NCBI RefSeq assembly: GCF_000966285.1
Contig: NZ_KQ031391.1
Coordinates: forward strand, 4,480,540 to 4,544,539
Reading direction: 5' to 3'
Origin: Pseudofrankia sp. DC12
GTDB taxonomy: Bacteria; Actinomycetota; Actinomycetes; Frankiales; Frankiaceae
DNA length: 64,000 bases
Of the stretch, positions 1-12,268 are shown one piece after another; position 1 is the stretch's first letter; the number at the start of each line of letters is the position of its first letter. The notes under the pieces are model-generated. The model saw only the letters and a list, made by a program, of their open reading frames with translations, was not told the origin of the DNA and did not search any database. The translations under genes and the position numbers were made by a program.

Positions 1-67
1 CGAGGACGATCGGCCCGCGGCTGAGCCGCCGTCGCGGTGGGAAACCGGTTTGCTCCTGCCGGGTAAC

Positions 68-1792
68 GTGAAGCACGTGACCGCGCAGATCAACTCGTCC
101 AGCTCGCCGGGGGCCGGCGACGTGCCCGGGGGACGCCCGACCCTGGTGGCGGTCGCCTGGCCCTACGCCAATGGCGCCCCGCATCTCGGACACATCGCCG
201 GCGCCTACCTGCCGGCCGACATCTTCGCGCGGTACCAGCGGATGGCCGGAAACCGTGTGCTGATGGTGTCCGGTTCGGACGCCCACGGCACGCCCATCAC
301 GGTCCGCGCCGAAGAAGAGGGGATCACCCCTCAGGAGGTCGTCGACCGGTATCACCCGATCTTCCTGGACATCTGGGAGCGGCTCGGGATCTCGTTCGAC
401 CTGTTCACGTCGACCCGGACGGACAACCACACCGCCGTCACGCAGGACGTGTTCACCAGGCTGCGCGCGGCCGGCTACATCTCCGTCCAGGAGACGACGC
501 AGTTCTACGACCCGCAGGCCGGACGGTTCCTGCCGGACCGCTACGTCGTGGGGACCTGCCCGCACTGCGCGTACCCGAGCGCGCGCGGCGACCAGTGCGA
601 GAACTGCGGGCGCACCCTCGACCCCGACCAGCTGATCGAGCCGCGCAGCAAGATGACGGGCGCCGTTCCCGAGCAGCGGCGGACGTCGCACTTCTTCCTG
701 GACCTCTCCAAGCTCGAGGAACCGCTGCTGGCCTGGCTGGAGACCCGCAAGGGCTGGCGCCGGCATGTGATCAACTGGTCGCTCCAGTTCGTCAAGGACG
801 GCCTGCACGACCGGGCGATCACCCGGGACCTCGACTGGGGCGTCCCGCTGCCCACCGACGAGCTCGGCCCCGGCAAGCGGATCTACGTGTGGTTCGAGGC
901 CGTGATCGGCTACCTGTCGGCCAGCAAGGAGTGGGCGGCGACGATCGCCGGCGCCCCGGAAGCCTGGCGTGACTGGTGGGAGAACCCCGACGCCGCGGCC
1001 TACTACTTCGTGGGCAAGGACAACATCCCGTTCCACACCGTGATCTGGCCGGCGATGCTGCTCGGCTACGGCGGCCTCGACCTGCCGACCGACGTGCCGG
1101 CCAACCAGTACGTGACGTTCGGCGGCGCCAAGGCCTCCAAGTCGGCCGGGATCGGGCGCTCGGTTCCGGAGTACCTGGAGGTGCTGCAACCGGACGCGCT
1201 GCGCTACGCGCTGGCCACGGTGCTGCCCGAGCAGAACGACACCGAGATCTCCGACGCCGACATCATCCGCCGGGTCAACGACGAGCTGATCGCCAACTGG
1301 GGCAACCTCGTCAACCGGGTGATGGCCCAGATCAACAAGTTCTTCGACGGTGTCCTGCCCGACGTCCCGTCGCCCGCGGAGCTGGGCGGCACCCACGCTG
1401 ACCTGCTGGCCAAGGTCGACGAGGGCCTCGCCAGGACCGCTGAGCTGCTGGAGAAGGTGGAGCTGCGGGCTGCGCTGCGGGCCGCGATGGAGGCCTCGGC
1501 CGAGGTCAACCAGTACCTCTACCGCGAGGAGCCGTGGAAGGCCGTAAAGGTCGACCGCGACGCCGCCGCCCGCAGCCTGGCCACCTCCATCCAGGCCATC
1601 GCGGGTATCGCCGTCGCGCTCGCTCCGTTCCTGCCGTTCTCGACCGAGCGGCTCCAGGACGTGCTCGGCGTCGACCTGACCGTCTGGCACCGCCAGGAGG
1701 TCCCCGCCGGCCGCCGTCTCGACTGGTCCGCCGGCGGCCTGTTCGTCAAGCTCGACCCCAAGGCGCTGGACCGGGCGGAGACCAGCGCCTAG
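68..1792 (+). CDS. metG: Methionyl-tRNA synthetase
   Basis: Charges tRNA-Met with methionine in the cytoplasm. This is a class I synthetase of about 575 residues. The HIGH-type motif PHLGH lies near residues 38-42 from this start. The KMSKS loop appears as KASKS about 320 residues later. A zinc knuckle is visible as CPHC followed by CENC, and the anticodon-binding helical domain follows. The frame is open from a TTG at 50; GTG codons at 68 and 77 are equally possible starts and none has a convincing Shine-Dalgarno sequence, so the exact N-terminus is uncertain. There is no C-terminal tRNA-binding extension, as is usual in actinobacteria. It stands alone, followed by an 800-bp gene-free repeat region. 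Confidence 0.95.
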   Translation: MKHVTAQINSSSSPGAGDVPGGRPTLVAVAWPYANGAPHLGHIAGAYLPADIFARYQRMAGNRVLMVSGSDAHGTPITVRAEEEGITPQEVVDRYHPIFLDIWERLGISFDLFTSTRTDNHTAVTQDVFTRLRAAGYISVQETTQFYDPQAGRFLPDRYVVGTCPHCAYPSARGDQCENCGRTLDPDQLIEPRSKMTGAVPEQRRTSHFFLDLSKLEEPLLAWLETRKGWRRHVINWSLQFVKDGLHDRAITRDLDWGVPLPTDELGPGKRIYVWFEAVIGYLSASKEWAATIAGAPEAWRDWWENPDAAAYYFVGKDNIPFHTVIWPAMLLGYGGLDLPTDVPANQYVTFGGAKASKSAGIGRSVPEYLEVLQPDALRYALATVLPEQNDTEISDADIIRRVNDELIANWGNLVNRVMAQINKFFDGVLPDVPSPAELGGTHADLLAKVDEGLARTAELLEKVELRAALRAAMEASAEVNQYLYREEPWKAVKVDRDAAARSLATSIQAIAGIAVALAPFLPFSTERLQDVLGVDLTVWHRQEVPAGRRLDWSAGGLFVKLDPKALDRAETSA

Positions 1793-1815
1793 CTCGATCC
1801 AGGTCGGTGCCCCGC

Positions 1816-1905
1816 ACTGTTCCGCGGGACGTGGAGATCGACTGTTCCGCGGGACGTGGAGATCGACTGTTCCGCGGGACGTGGAGATCGACTGTTCCGC
1901 GGGAC
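1816..1905. repeat. 25-bp tandem repeat, 3.6 copies
   Basis: Three identical 25-bp units begin at 1816, 1841 and 1866 with ACTGTTCCGCGGGAC and are followed by a partial fourth of 15 bp. Twenty-five is not a multiple of three, so the array shifts frame at each unit and is unlikely to be coding. It starts about 24 bp after the metG stop codon. Confidence 0.95.
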
Positions 1906-2053
1906 GCTCCTCGGGCGCTTGCGCGCCCTCGGCGCGCGCGACCCGTTCCCGGCGAGGCCGGGCCACCCGATGTGGATCTTCATTCCGAGCACATCTGCCG
2001 GATTTCCTACCCAACTGGCGATCTTCGCTCGATCTCGGGCGCCTGACCGGCCG

Positions 2054-2070
2054 TGATCACTAGTTGCGCA
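2054..2070 (-). repeat. Dispersed palindromic repeat, copy 1
   Basis: On the minus strand this reads TGCGCAACTAGTGATCA. The same 17-mer occurs on the plus strand at 55941-55957, and with two changes at 56047-56063. A CCCTAAT/TTGCGCC element lies beside copies 1 and 3. Function unknown. Confidence 0.75.
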
Positions 2071-2328
2071 GGGATTAGGGCGCAAACAGGGGTGCGGAAC
2101 GACGATTTGCCTGCTCAGCTCGCGATCAAGGCCGCCCGCGTGCGGGAGTGGCTGCCAGTGATCACCGGTCGGGCAGGGAAACCTGCGTTGGCGCAGGTCG
2201 CAAGCGCGTCGACTCGGGGGGCACGGCGCCGCGACCGGCCGCCGAGGAAGGCCAGGTATCGGGCCGCGCGGGCGCAGAGAGCTGGCGGCCTAGATATCAG
2301 GCCGCTCGGCCGGGGGATCAGGCCGCGC

Positions 2329-2490
2329 GACCACGGGGTCAGGCTGCCCGGTCCGGAGGTGAGAAGGCTCGGTCCGGAGGCCATGGTGCCCGACCACGGG
2401 GTCAGGCTGCCCGGTCCGGAGGTGAGAAGGCTCGGTCCGGAGGCCATGGTGCCCGACCACGGGGTCAGGCTGCCTGGTGCGGAGGTCTGG
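2329..2490. repeat. 63-bp tandem repeat, about 2.5 copies
   Basis: Two exact 63-bp units (2329-2391 and 2392-2454) begin GACCACGGGGTCAGG; a partial diverged third starts at 2455. The length is a multiple of three, which keeps frames open on both strands, but no protein family is recognisable in any of them. Confidence 0.9.
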
Positions 2491-2602
2491 TCCGGCCCGA
2501 CGATCACGCTGGGTGGTCTGGGGATCTTTGCGTTCCGCGCGGTGCGGAGGTCGGGCCCGGCCCGACGATCAGGCCGCGGCGGGCCGGCTGTCGTGGCCGG
2601 CG

Positions 2603-5000
<2,398 letters not shown>

Positions 5001-5070
5001 GAGGGCCTCCTCCGCGCCGCGTCGGTCGCTCCAGGCTCGGTTGCTTCAGGTCGCCGAATCGTGCGCGTGC

Positions 5071-5099
5071 TACAACTTTGCCGATCGTACAACTTTGCA
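5071..5099 (-). promoter_or_regulatory. Twin TetR operator-like site upstream of tetR/exporter 1
   Basis: Two near-palindromic 12-mers, TGCAAAGTTGTA and GGCAAAGTTGTA on the minus strand, start 17 bp apart, about 70-100 bp upstream of the TetR start. Each contains CAAAGTTG with inverted CAA/TTG ends. The same arrangement with one base changed in each unit occurs at 6932-6960. Operator function is inferred from position, symmetry and recurrence. Confidence 0.65.
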
Positions 5100-5140
5100 G
5101 TCTCTGAATAAATCTGGCCGGACGACCGAACCCGCGGAAG

Positions 5141-5179
5141 CGCCCGACGGCCGGGCGGTTTGCGCGCGGCCGTCGGGCG
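5141..5179 (-). terminator. Hairpin downstream of exporter 2
   Basis: Arms 5141-5153 and 5167-5179 (CGCCCGACGGCCG with its complement) form a 13-bp perfect stem with a 13-nt loop, beginning about 20 bp after the stop of the gene at 5200-6894. No U-run follows, as is common in high-GC actinobacteria. Confidence 0.55.
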
Positions 5180-5199
5180 GGTGTGTCGGCGGGACGTGA

Positions 5200-6930
<1,731 letters not shown>

Positions 6931-6931
6931 C

Positions 6932-6960
6932 TACAAGTTTGCCTCTCCTACAAGTTTGCA
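6932..6960 (-). promoter_or_regulatory. Twin TetR operator-like site upstream of exporter 2
   Basis: On the minus strand, TGCAAACTTGTA and GGCAAACTTGTA start 17 bp apart, about 40-65 bp upstream of the exporter ATG. Spacing and sequence match the site at 5071-5099 apart from the central G/C. This is evidence that one regulator controls both units. Confidence 0.65.
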
Positions 6961-7284
6961 GTCAACGCAAAAATTCCCTGACTGCAGAGATCTGGGTCAC
7001 CGGGCGCGAGCGCAGGCCCGCGCCGCCGCCGGTCCCGACAGCGGCTCGATCGTCGCGGCCTGTCTCCGGCTGTCGGGTGATCGCCGTTTCATTGCGCCAC
7101 GAACTCGAAGGGAGACGCCGATCTGAGGTAGACGGTGATCTTTTGGAGGGGTGCTGCACGGGAGATGGAGGTTGGCCCTCCGTGATCGCCATGCGGGTGG
7201 TGGTCACAAACCGCCGTCAGCGGCGTCAGCCGAACAGCTGGGGTCGTGAGCGTGACGGAAAAGGCGCGGCGGTGATCGTGTCAG
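6961..7284. other. Intergenic region between exporter 2 and the intron
   Basis: About 320 bp with no credible gene. It would contain the upstream half of the exporter 2 promoter and the 5' flank of the group II intron. I cannot identify an exon or an interrupted gene here. Confidence 0.5.
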
Positions 7285-7647
7285 GTGTGGGCCGGGAAGG
7301 CGAGCGCGAGCGAACCACCGTTGAAGTGTCGAAAAGATGTGGATGGCGTCAGAACCGGGGCAGTGAAACGGCTTCGGGATGAGTCTGGGGGTTACCCGTC
7401 TACTGCCCAGACGGCGTCCGGCATGCAGGTGGCGCGAGCCCGGTCCGGGCTTCCGTGTGGAACGTGGGAACTTTCCGTATGCCACGTCTCGCGTCGAGTA
7501 TGGCGTGGGTGAGGGAGAACTCCAAGCGGCGGAATCCGTGAGGACAGAGTACCGAAGGTGGAAACGGAAGGGGCGGACCGCCTCGTAGTAGCGCGGAGAC
7601 TCCTGTAATGGGGGTGGAGCGAAGGGGGCGGGCTGTCCGGTGACAAT

Positions 7648-8955
7648 GTGTCGGTCAACCGTTGGATGCGGGAGGAGCCGGTCGGCGTGTCACAGCCGAA
7701 ACCGTTTGACATTGACAAGCGGCTGTTCGTGGAGGCTTTTGGGAGAGTCCGGGCCAACAAGGGTGCGGCGGGAGTCGACGGGACGTCGATCGCCACGTTC
7801 GAGAGCAGGCTTAAAGACAACCTGTACAAGACGTGGAATCGGATGTCGTCGGGTACCTACTTCCCGTCGCCGTTGCGTGAGGTGGTGATACCGAAGCCGG
7901 AGGGTGGCTCGCGCGTGTTGGCGGTGCCGACCGTGGCGGATCGGGTCGCGCAGACGGTGGCCGTGCTGGTCCTGGACCCGCGAGTGGAGCCGATGTTCCA
8001 TCGGGACTCCTACGGGTACCGGCCAGGGCGCTCGCCGCTGGACGCGGTCGCGGCCGCACGTACGCGGTGCTGGAAGAACGACTGGGTCATCGACCTGGAT
8101 ATTCGGGCGTTCTTCGACAGCGTGCCGTGGGATAAGCTGATGGCGGCGGTGCACCGGCACCTCGACTGGGATACCCGATGGGTCGGGCTGTATGTGGAGC
8201 GCTGGCTGAGGGCTCCCCTGGTCCGAGCGGACGGGACCCGGGAAGAACGGACACGGGGATGCCCGCAGGGGTCGCCTGTGTCACCATTGCTGGCTAACAT
8301 CTATCTTCACTATGCGTTCGACACCTGGATGATCCGGGAATTTCCGGGTGTCCTGTTCGAGCGGTTCAGTGACGATGTGGTCGTGCACTGCACCAGCGAG
8401 CAGCAGGCTCGCAGGGTGCTGGCGGATATACGCGGCCGGCTGGCGGAATGTGGCTTGGAACTGAACGAGTCCAAGACCCAGGTCGTTTACTGCGCGGACG
8501 ACGGACGGAGGAAACCCTGGGACGGGCCGACGGGCTTCGACTTCCTTGGGTACACGTTCCATGCCCGGACGGTTCGCCGCCGGGACGGGGCACTGTTCGT
8601 CGGTTTCACTCCCGCGATCAGCGACAGGAATGCCAAACGGCTACGCCGCCAGATACGCCGGTGGAGGTTGCATCGGCGCACGGCCGGGACTCTCCAGGAC
8701 CTGGCAGCGAGAATCAATCCGCTGATCAGGGGTTGGATCAACTACTACGGTGCGTTTACACCGTCTCGGTTGGCTCCGACCCTCCGCCTGATCGACGCCT
8801 ACCTGGCGCGATGGCTGCAACGCAAATACAGGCGGTTCCGACGGCGGTGGCGCCGGTCGCTACGGTTCCTCGCGGAGGTACGTCGCCGCGACCCGGGACT
8901 GTTCGCGCACTGGCAGCAACCGCTGGCGGTCGGTAGGACAGCACGAGCCGGATGA
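7648..8955 (+). CDS. ltrA: Group II intron reverse transcriptase/maturase
   Basis: Intron-encoded protein of 435 residues that binds the intron RNA, helps it fold and splice, and copies it at the target DNA. The RT fingers and palm include GAAGVDGTS (39-47), YGYRPGRS (122-129), motif A DLDIRAFFD (149-157), GCPQGSPVSPLLANIYL (204-220) and the catalytic FSDD at 240-243, where many relatives have YADD. The maturase X domain includes NPLIRGWINYYG near 363-374. The protein ends soon after LFAHWQQP, with no HNH endonuclease domain, so mobility would rely on nicked or single-stranded targets. The GTG at 7648 is chosen; an ATG at 7666 is an alternative. G+C is lower than in neighbours, consistent with horizontal arrival. 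Confidence 0.95.
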   Translation: MSVNRWMREEPVGVSQPKPFDIDKRLFVEAFGRVRANKGAAGVDGTSIATFESRLKDNLYKTWNRMSSGTYFPSPLREVVIPKPEGGSRVLAVPTVADRVAQTVAVLVLDPRVEPMFHRDSYGYRPGRSPLDAVAAARTRCWKNDWVIDLDIRAFFDSVPWDKLMAAVHRHLDWDTRWVGLYVERWLRAPLVRADGTREERTRGCPQGSPVSPLLANIYLHYAFDTWMIREFPGVLFERFSDDVVVHCTSEQQARRVLADIRGRLAECGLELNESKTQVVYCADDGRRKPWDGPTGFDFLGYTFHARTVRRRDGALFVGFTPAISDRNAKRLRRQIRRWRLHRRTAGTLQDLAARINPLIRGWINYYGAFTPSRLAPTLRLIDAYLARWLQRKYRRFRRRWRRSLRFLAEVRRRDPGLFAHWQQPLAVGRTARAG

Positions 8956-9015
8956 GTCGAGAGGCTCACGTCCGGATCTGTGGGGGCCGGCGGGTGAGAC
9001 TCCCGCCGGCTACCC
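8945..9015 (+). ncRNA. Group II intron domains V and VI
   Basis: Domain V (8945-8978) folds as an 8-bp basal helix GAGCCGGA/TCCGGATC with one G-A mismatch where a G-U is usual, a two-base CG bulge, and an upper helix TGAGTC/GGCTCA closed by a GAGA (GNRA) tetraloop. The AGC catalytic triad is present. Domain VI follows with stem GCCGGCGGG/CCCGCCGGC, then an unpaired TA whose A at 9012 is the likely branch point, then CCC pairing with GGG. Confidence 0.85.
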
Positions 9016-9121
9016 GGCGCCCTGGGGTGGTTGTCTTTCGGGCTTGTTCACGACCGCTAGAGGGCCAAGTTGGTGATCTTGGGTGGTTCGCGGGGCGGAT
9101 CCAGCGCTGACGCCGGTCGGC

Positions 9122-9165
9122 CGTCCGGGTGGCGCGGCACCGGCCGGTGCCGCGCCACCCGGACG
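9122..9165. other. 44-bp perfect palindrome
   Basis: Arms 9122-9143 and 9144-9165 are exact complements with no spacer (centre ACCGG|CCGGT). It lies 58 bp upstream of the ATG at 9224 and about 100 bp after the intron. It could be a terminator for transcription coming from the left or the scar of an insertion. There is no adjacent T-run. Confidence 0.8.
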
Positions 9166-9223
9166 AAACGGGCCGATCGCCCCAGGGGCCGGTGCAGTTG
9201 GGACGGCTGGGACACTGGAGGGG

Positions 9224-10981
9224 ATGGCGACGCCGACCGACGAGCCGGCCATGACCGCCCCGACGGTCGTGGCCCAGTCACCCACGGCCAGCCTGGGACC
9301 CTTCGAGCCCAGATCCGCCCCCGCCCCCGCCCCCGAGGCCGTGGCCGCGGAGACGGGCTTCGCCCCAGCCGGCGACGAGGCGATCATCCCGGCTGACGCG
9401 GATGCTCCGGCCAGGTCCCGCCGTGGCCGGCGCCTCGGGCGGCTGCTGCGGCGCCACGCGCTGTTCGGGCTGGTCGCGGCGCTCGCCCTGGCGGCGCGGG
9501 GGGTCGTGGCCGCGGCCTACCAGCCGGCGCTGATGTACCTCGGTGACTCGGGCGCCTATCTGGACCAGGCCTGGCACGGCCTCTGGCCGGGGGACTGGCG
9601 GCCCAGCGGCTACCCGATCTTCCTGCGCCTCGTGCGCGGGGAGGAGCACCTCACCCGGCTGGTCCTGGTCCAGCAGTCGATGACGTTCCTCATCGGCGTC
9701 GTCGGCTACGCCGTCGCCGTCCGGGTGACCCGTCGTCCGTGGCTCGCCGCGCTCTGCGCGGCGCCGGTGCTGCTGTCGCCGTGGGTGCTCGACCTCGGCC
9801 AGTTCGTGCTCGCGGAGACGCTGTTCAGCGTGCTGACCGGGTTCGGCCTGCTGTTGCTCGCGCTGCCGGGCCGGCGCCGGCCGTGGGCCGTCGCGCTGGC
9901 CGGGCTGCTGCTCGGTGCCAGCCTGCCGGTGCGGACGGTGGGATACGGGCCGCTCGCGGTCGGCTTCGCCGTCCTGGCCGTCACCGCGGCCACCGCGGCC
10001 ATACGGCTGCGGCGGTCGGGCGGCGCGAGCCGGCTTCGCGCGACGTCCCGGGCCGCGGCGTTGCTGCTGTCGTTCGGGCTGGCCGCGGCGGCGCCGATCT
10101 GCGCCTACAGCGGATGGAGCGCGGCCGGCGGCACTGGGTTCTCGGTCTCCGCGCACTCCGGGTACTTCCTCTACGGCCGGGTCGCGCCGTTCGCCGACTG
10201 CTCGGTGTTGCCCGTGGACAGGCCGCAGCTGCGCACACTGTGTGACCCGAGGCCCGTCGCCGACCGCGGCCAGCCCGACAGCTACCTCTGGCTGGCCAAC
10301 TCGCCGCTGCGCCAGGGCCACACCCGCATCCCGAAGGGCCGCGAGCAGCTGGCCGGCGAGTTCGCGAGCGCGGTCATCCGGGCCCAGCCCGGCATGTTGC
10401 TGCGGACCTCGGCCGGCTACCTCGCGGGCTACTTCGCGCCAACCCGGCACGAGACGTCGACGACCTCCCGACCCGACACCTGGGAGCTGCCCGACCGGCT
10501 GACCAACGCGGCGCAGGACGGCGACCCGCGCTCGGCCGACGGCTACTTTGTCACGACCAGGCTCGACCATGGACTGGCCGGGCCGCTGGCCGCCTACGCG
10601 CGGCTGGCCTACGCCCCGATGCCGCTGGTGGGAGCCGGGCTGGCCGCGGGGCTGGTGGCCGTGCCGATCGCGCGGCTGCGGCGCCGGCCCGGCCCGCCAC
10701 CGGCGTTCTGGCTGCTCGGCGGCGGTGGCCTGTCCGTCCTGGTGCTCAGCGCGGCCACCGCCGGGTTCGACTACCGGTACCTGGCCTCGGTGATCGGGAT
10801 CCTCGGGGCCGGCGCGGTCCTCGGCGCCGCCAGCCTCGCCCGCGCCCTGCGCCGCGACGTCGCGCGCACCGGGGTTGGCCGTGCCGACGTGCTTCCGTCC
10901 CCGGACCCGGCCGCCACGTCGACCCTGGTCGCCCCGGCCGGGTCGCCGGAATGGTCCGCCGAGACGGTGGCCACTCCGTGA
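9224..10981 (+). CDS. GT-C-like polytopic membrane protein (ArnT/PMT-like)
   Basis: A 585-residue integral membrane protein. About 70 Pro/Ala-rich N-terminal residues precede the first TM helix, then about ten hydrophobic segments. The first outer loop contains YLGDSGAYLDQAW and RPSGYPIFLR; an acidic first loop is the catalytic site in GT-C lipid-linked sugar transferases, so it may use a polyprenyl-phosphate sugar. The ATG at 9224 has GGAGGGG immediately upstream and is preferred over more upstream in-frame starts that would run through the 44-bp palindrome. The soluble region after residue 300 contains paired cysteines. Exact family and substrate unknown. Confidence 0.7.
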   Translation: MATPTDEPAMTAPTVVAQSPTASLGPFEPRSAPAPAPEAVAAETGFAPAGDEAIIPADADAPARSRRGRRLGRLLRRHALFGLVAALALAARGVVAAAYQPALMYLGDSGAYLDQAWHGLWPGDWRPSGYPIFLRLVRGEEHLTRLVLVQQSMTFLIGVVGYAVAVRVTRRPWLAALCAAPVLLSPWVLDLGQFVLAETLFSVLTGFGLLLLALPGRRRPWAVALAGLLLGASLPVRTVGYGPLAVGFAVLAVTAATAAIRLRRSGGASRLRATSRAAALLLSFGLAAAAPICAYSGWSAAGGTGFSVSAHSGYFLYGRVAPFADCSVLPVDRPQLRTLCDPRPVADRGQPDSYLWLANSPLRQGHTRIPKGREQLAGEFASAVIRAQPGMLLRTSAGYLAGYFAPTRHETSTTSRPDTWELPDRLTNAAQDGDPRSADGYFVTTRLDHGLAGPLAAYARLAYAPMPLVGAGLAAGLVAVPIARLRRRPGPPPAFWLLGGGGLSVLVLSAATAGFDYRYLASVIGILGAGAVLGAASLARALRRDVARTGVGRADVLPSPDPAATSTLVAPAGSPEWSAETVATP

Positions 10982-11167
10982 CCCGGTCGCGGGCCGGTGT
11001 GGAGCTGGGTCAGTCGATGCACGAGGCCGGTGGCGCCGGGTAGGCAATAGTTCGGGGCAGCCGCGTTGTTCGTTGCCACAGGAGCCGTCGCCCGGTTGGC
11101 GGCGGGAACCACGGCGCGGTCGGTAGCGGGGGCTGCGGCTCGGCTTGACGACGATGGGAGGCCTGAC

Positions 11168-12088
11168 GTGCGGGTGGCGTTTCTCGGAATGGGGAAGATG
11201 GGCCGGCTGATGGCGGCCCACGTGCTCACCGGCGGGCACGAGCTCACGATCTGGAACCGGACCCCGGAGCGGGCACCCGAGCTGGTCGCGGCCGGCGCCC
11301 GCGAGGCCGGCTCGGTGGCGGACGCCGTCGCCGACGCCGACGTCGCGGTGCTGATGCTGTTCGGCCCGGAGTCGGCCGGCGAGGTGATGGAGTCCGTTCA
11401 CGTGGCCGCCCCGAGCGGCCTGCTGGTCATCAACGCGACGACGGTCGGTCCGGAGTCGGCCCGCGAGCTTGGCCGGGCCGCGAACACCGCGGGGCTGCGC
11501 TACGTCGACGCCCCGGTCGCCGGGACGCTCGGCCCGGCCCGGGACGGCACGCTGAAGATTCTGGTTGGCGCGAGCCCGGCCGATCTCGTGGCGGCCCGGC
11601 CCGTGCTCGAGCTGTTCGGCGACCCGGGCAAGATCGTCCATGTGGGCGAGGTCGGCGCCGGCAGCGCGCTGAAGCTGGTGGTCAACCTGAGCCTCGCCGA
11701 GGCCATGGCCAGCATCGCCGAGACGCTGGCCATGGGCGCCGACCTGGGCCTCGACCGGGATCTGGTCGTCGACGAGCTGGCCGGTGGGTTCCTGGGCGGG
11801 GTCCTCGGCTACAAGCGGGCGATGATCGAGTCCGGTGACTTCACACCGCCGACGTTCACGGTCGAGGCGTTGGCCAAGGACGTCCGTCTCGCCTGCCGCG
11901 CGACGCCACGCCAGCTCGGCGTCGCGCAGGCCGTGCTCCAGCTGACGGCCGAGGCCGCCCGCCGCGGCCAGGGCGAGCACGACTTCGCCGCCATCGCGGA
12001 CCTTCCGGCACTGGACAGCGACGCCGCGCCGCCCGGCGCGGCCAACCCGTCCCGTCGCCCCTACTCGGCACATTCCGCCGGGGCCTGA
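11168..12088 (+). CDS. NAD(P)-dependent beta-hydroxyacid dehydrogenase (3-hydroxyisobutyrate dehydrogenase family)
   Basis: A 306-residue cytosolic oxidoreductase. The N-terminal Rossmann motif is FLGMGKMG (5-12). NRT at 30-32 after beta-2 suggests NADPH preference, as in glyoxylate/succinic semialdehyde reductases. The substrate loop reads DAPVAGT (114-120; DAPVSGG in many relatives) and the catalytic lysine is K169 in GSALKLVVN. The helical C-terminal domain is complete, with about 25 disordered residues at the end. The start is a GTG behind GGGAGG. It is unlinked to its neighbours by function; the true substrate (3-hydroxyisobutyrate, tartronate semialdehyde, glyoxylate or other) is unresolved. 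Confidence 0.88.
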   Translation: MRVAFLGMGKMGRLMAAHVLTGGHELTIWNRTPERAPELVAAGAREAGSVADAVADADVAVLMLFGPESAGEVMESVHVAAPSGLLVINATTVGPESARELGRAANTAGLRYVDAPVAGTLGPARDGTLKILVGASPADLVAARPVLELFGDPGKIVHVGEVGAGSALKLVVNLSLAEAMASIAETLAMGADLGLDRDLVVDELAGGFLGGVLGYKRAMIESGDFTPPTFTVEALAKDVRLACRATPRQLGVAQAVLQLTAEAARRGQGEHDFAAIADLPALDSDAAPPGAANPSRRPYSAHSAGA

Positions 12089-12268
12089 CCGGTCCTGGGG
12101 GCCTGGCCAGCCGTCTCCTGCGGCGCCGGCCCGTCCAACGCTGGGACGGTCTGCGGTGATCAGCCGGCTCCGTAGGGTGCGTGACGGCCCGGCAGCGGCT
12201 GCGGCTACGGTCTCCTTTGGGCGAATTGGTCGGCGTGGCCGGCCGCCCGTGGGCGATCGGGAAATCAC

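Larger units (their letters stand above)
1793..2602. other. Gene-free repeat-rich intergenic region
   Basis: About 810 bp with no credible gene. It holds a 25-bp tandem repeat, a GGGCGC-TTGC-GCGCCC hairpin at 1913-1928, a copy of a dispersed palindromic sequence at 2054-2070, and a 63-bp tandem repeat. Open frames cross it on both strands, but they consist of repeat translations with no recognisable protein features. Confidence 0.7.
7285..9018 (+). mobile_element. Group II intron with reverse transcriptase
   Basis: A ribozyme-based retroelement of about 1.73 kb. The 5' end fits the GUGYG consensus (GTGTG at 7285). Stretches typical of actinobacterial group II domains I-III follow, such as GTGGAACGTGGGAA, AGTACCGAAGGTGGAA and GGGGTGGAGCGAAGGGGG between 7455 and 7635. 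The reverse transcriptase lies in domain IV. Domain V (8945-8978) and domain VI (about 8982-9015) close the element. The exact 3' end is uncertain by a few bases because domain VI is read by eye. All parts needed for splicing and retrohoming appear present, so it may be active. It lies between unrelated genes; no interrupted gene is evident. Confidence 0.88.

Noticed and set aside
1-49. End of an upstream gene
   Set aside because: Too short to identify anything.
2115-2507. Minus-strand 130-codon frame with 21-residue repeats
   Set aside because: It is only a translation of the 63-bp DNA repeat; no ribosome-binding site or family.
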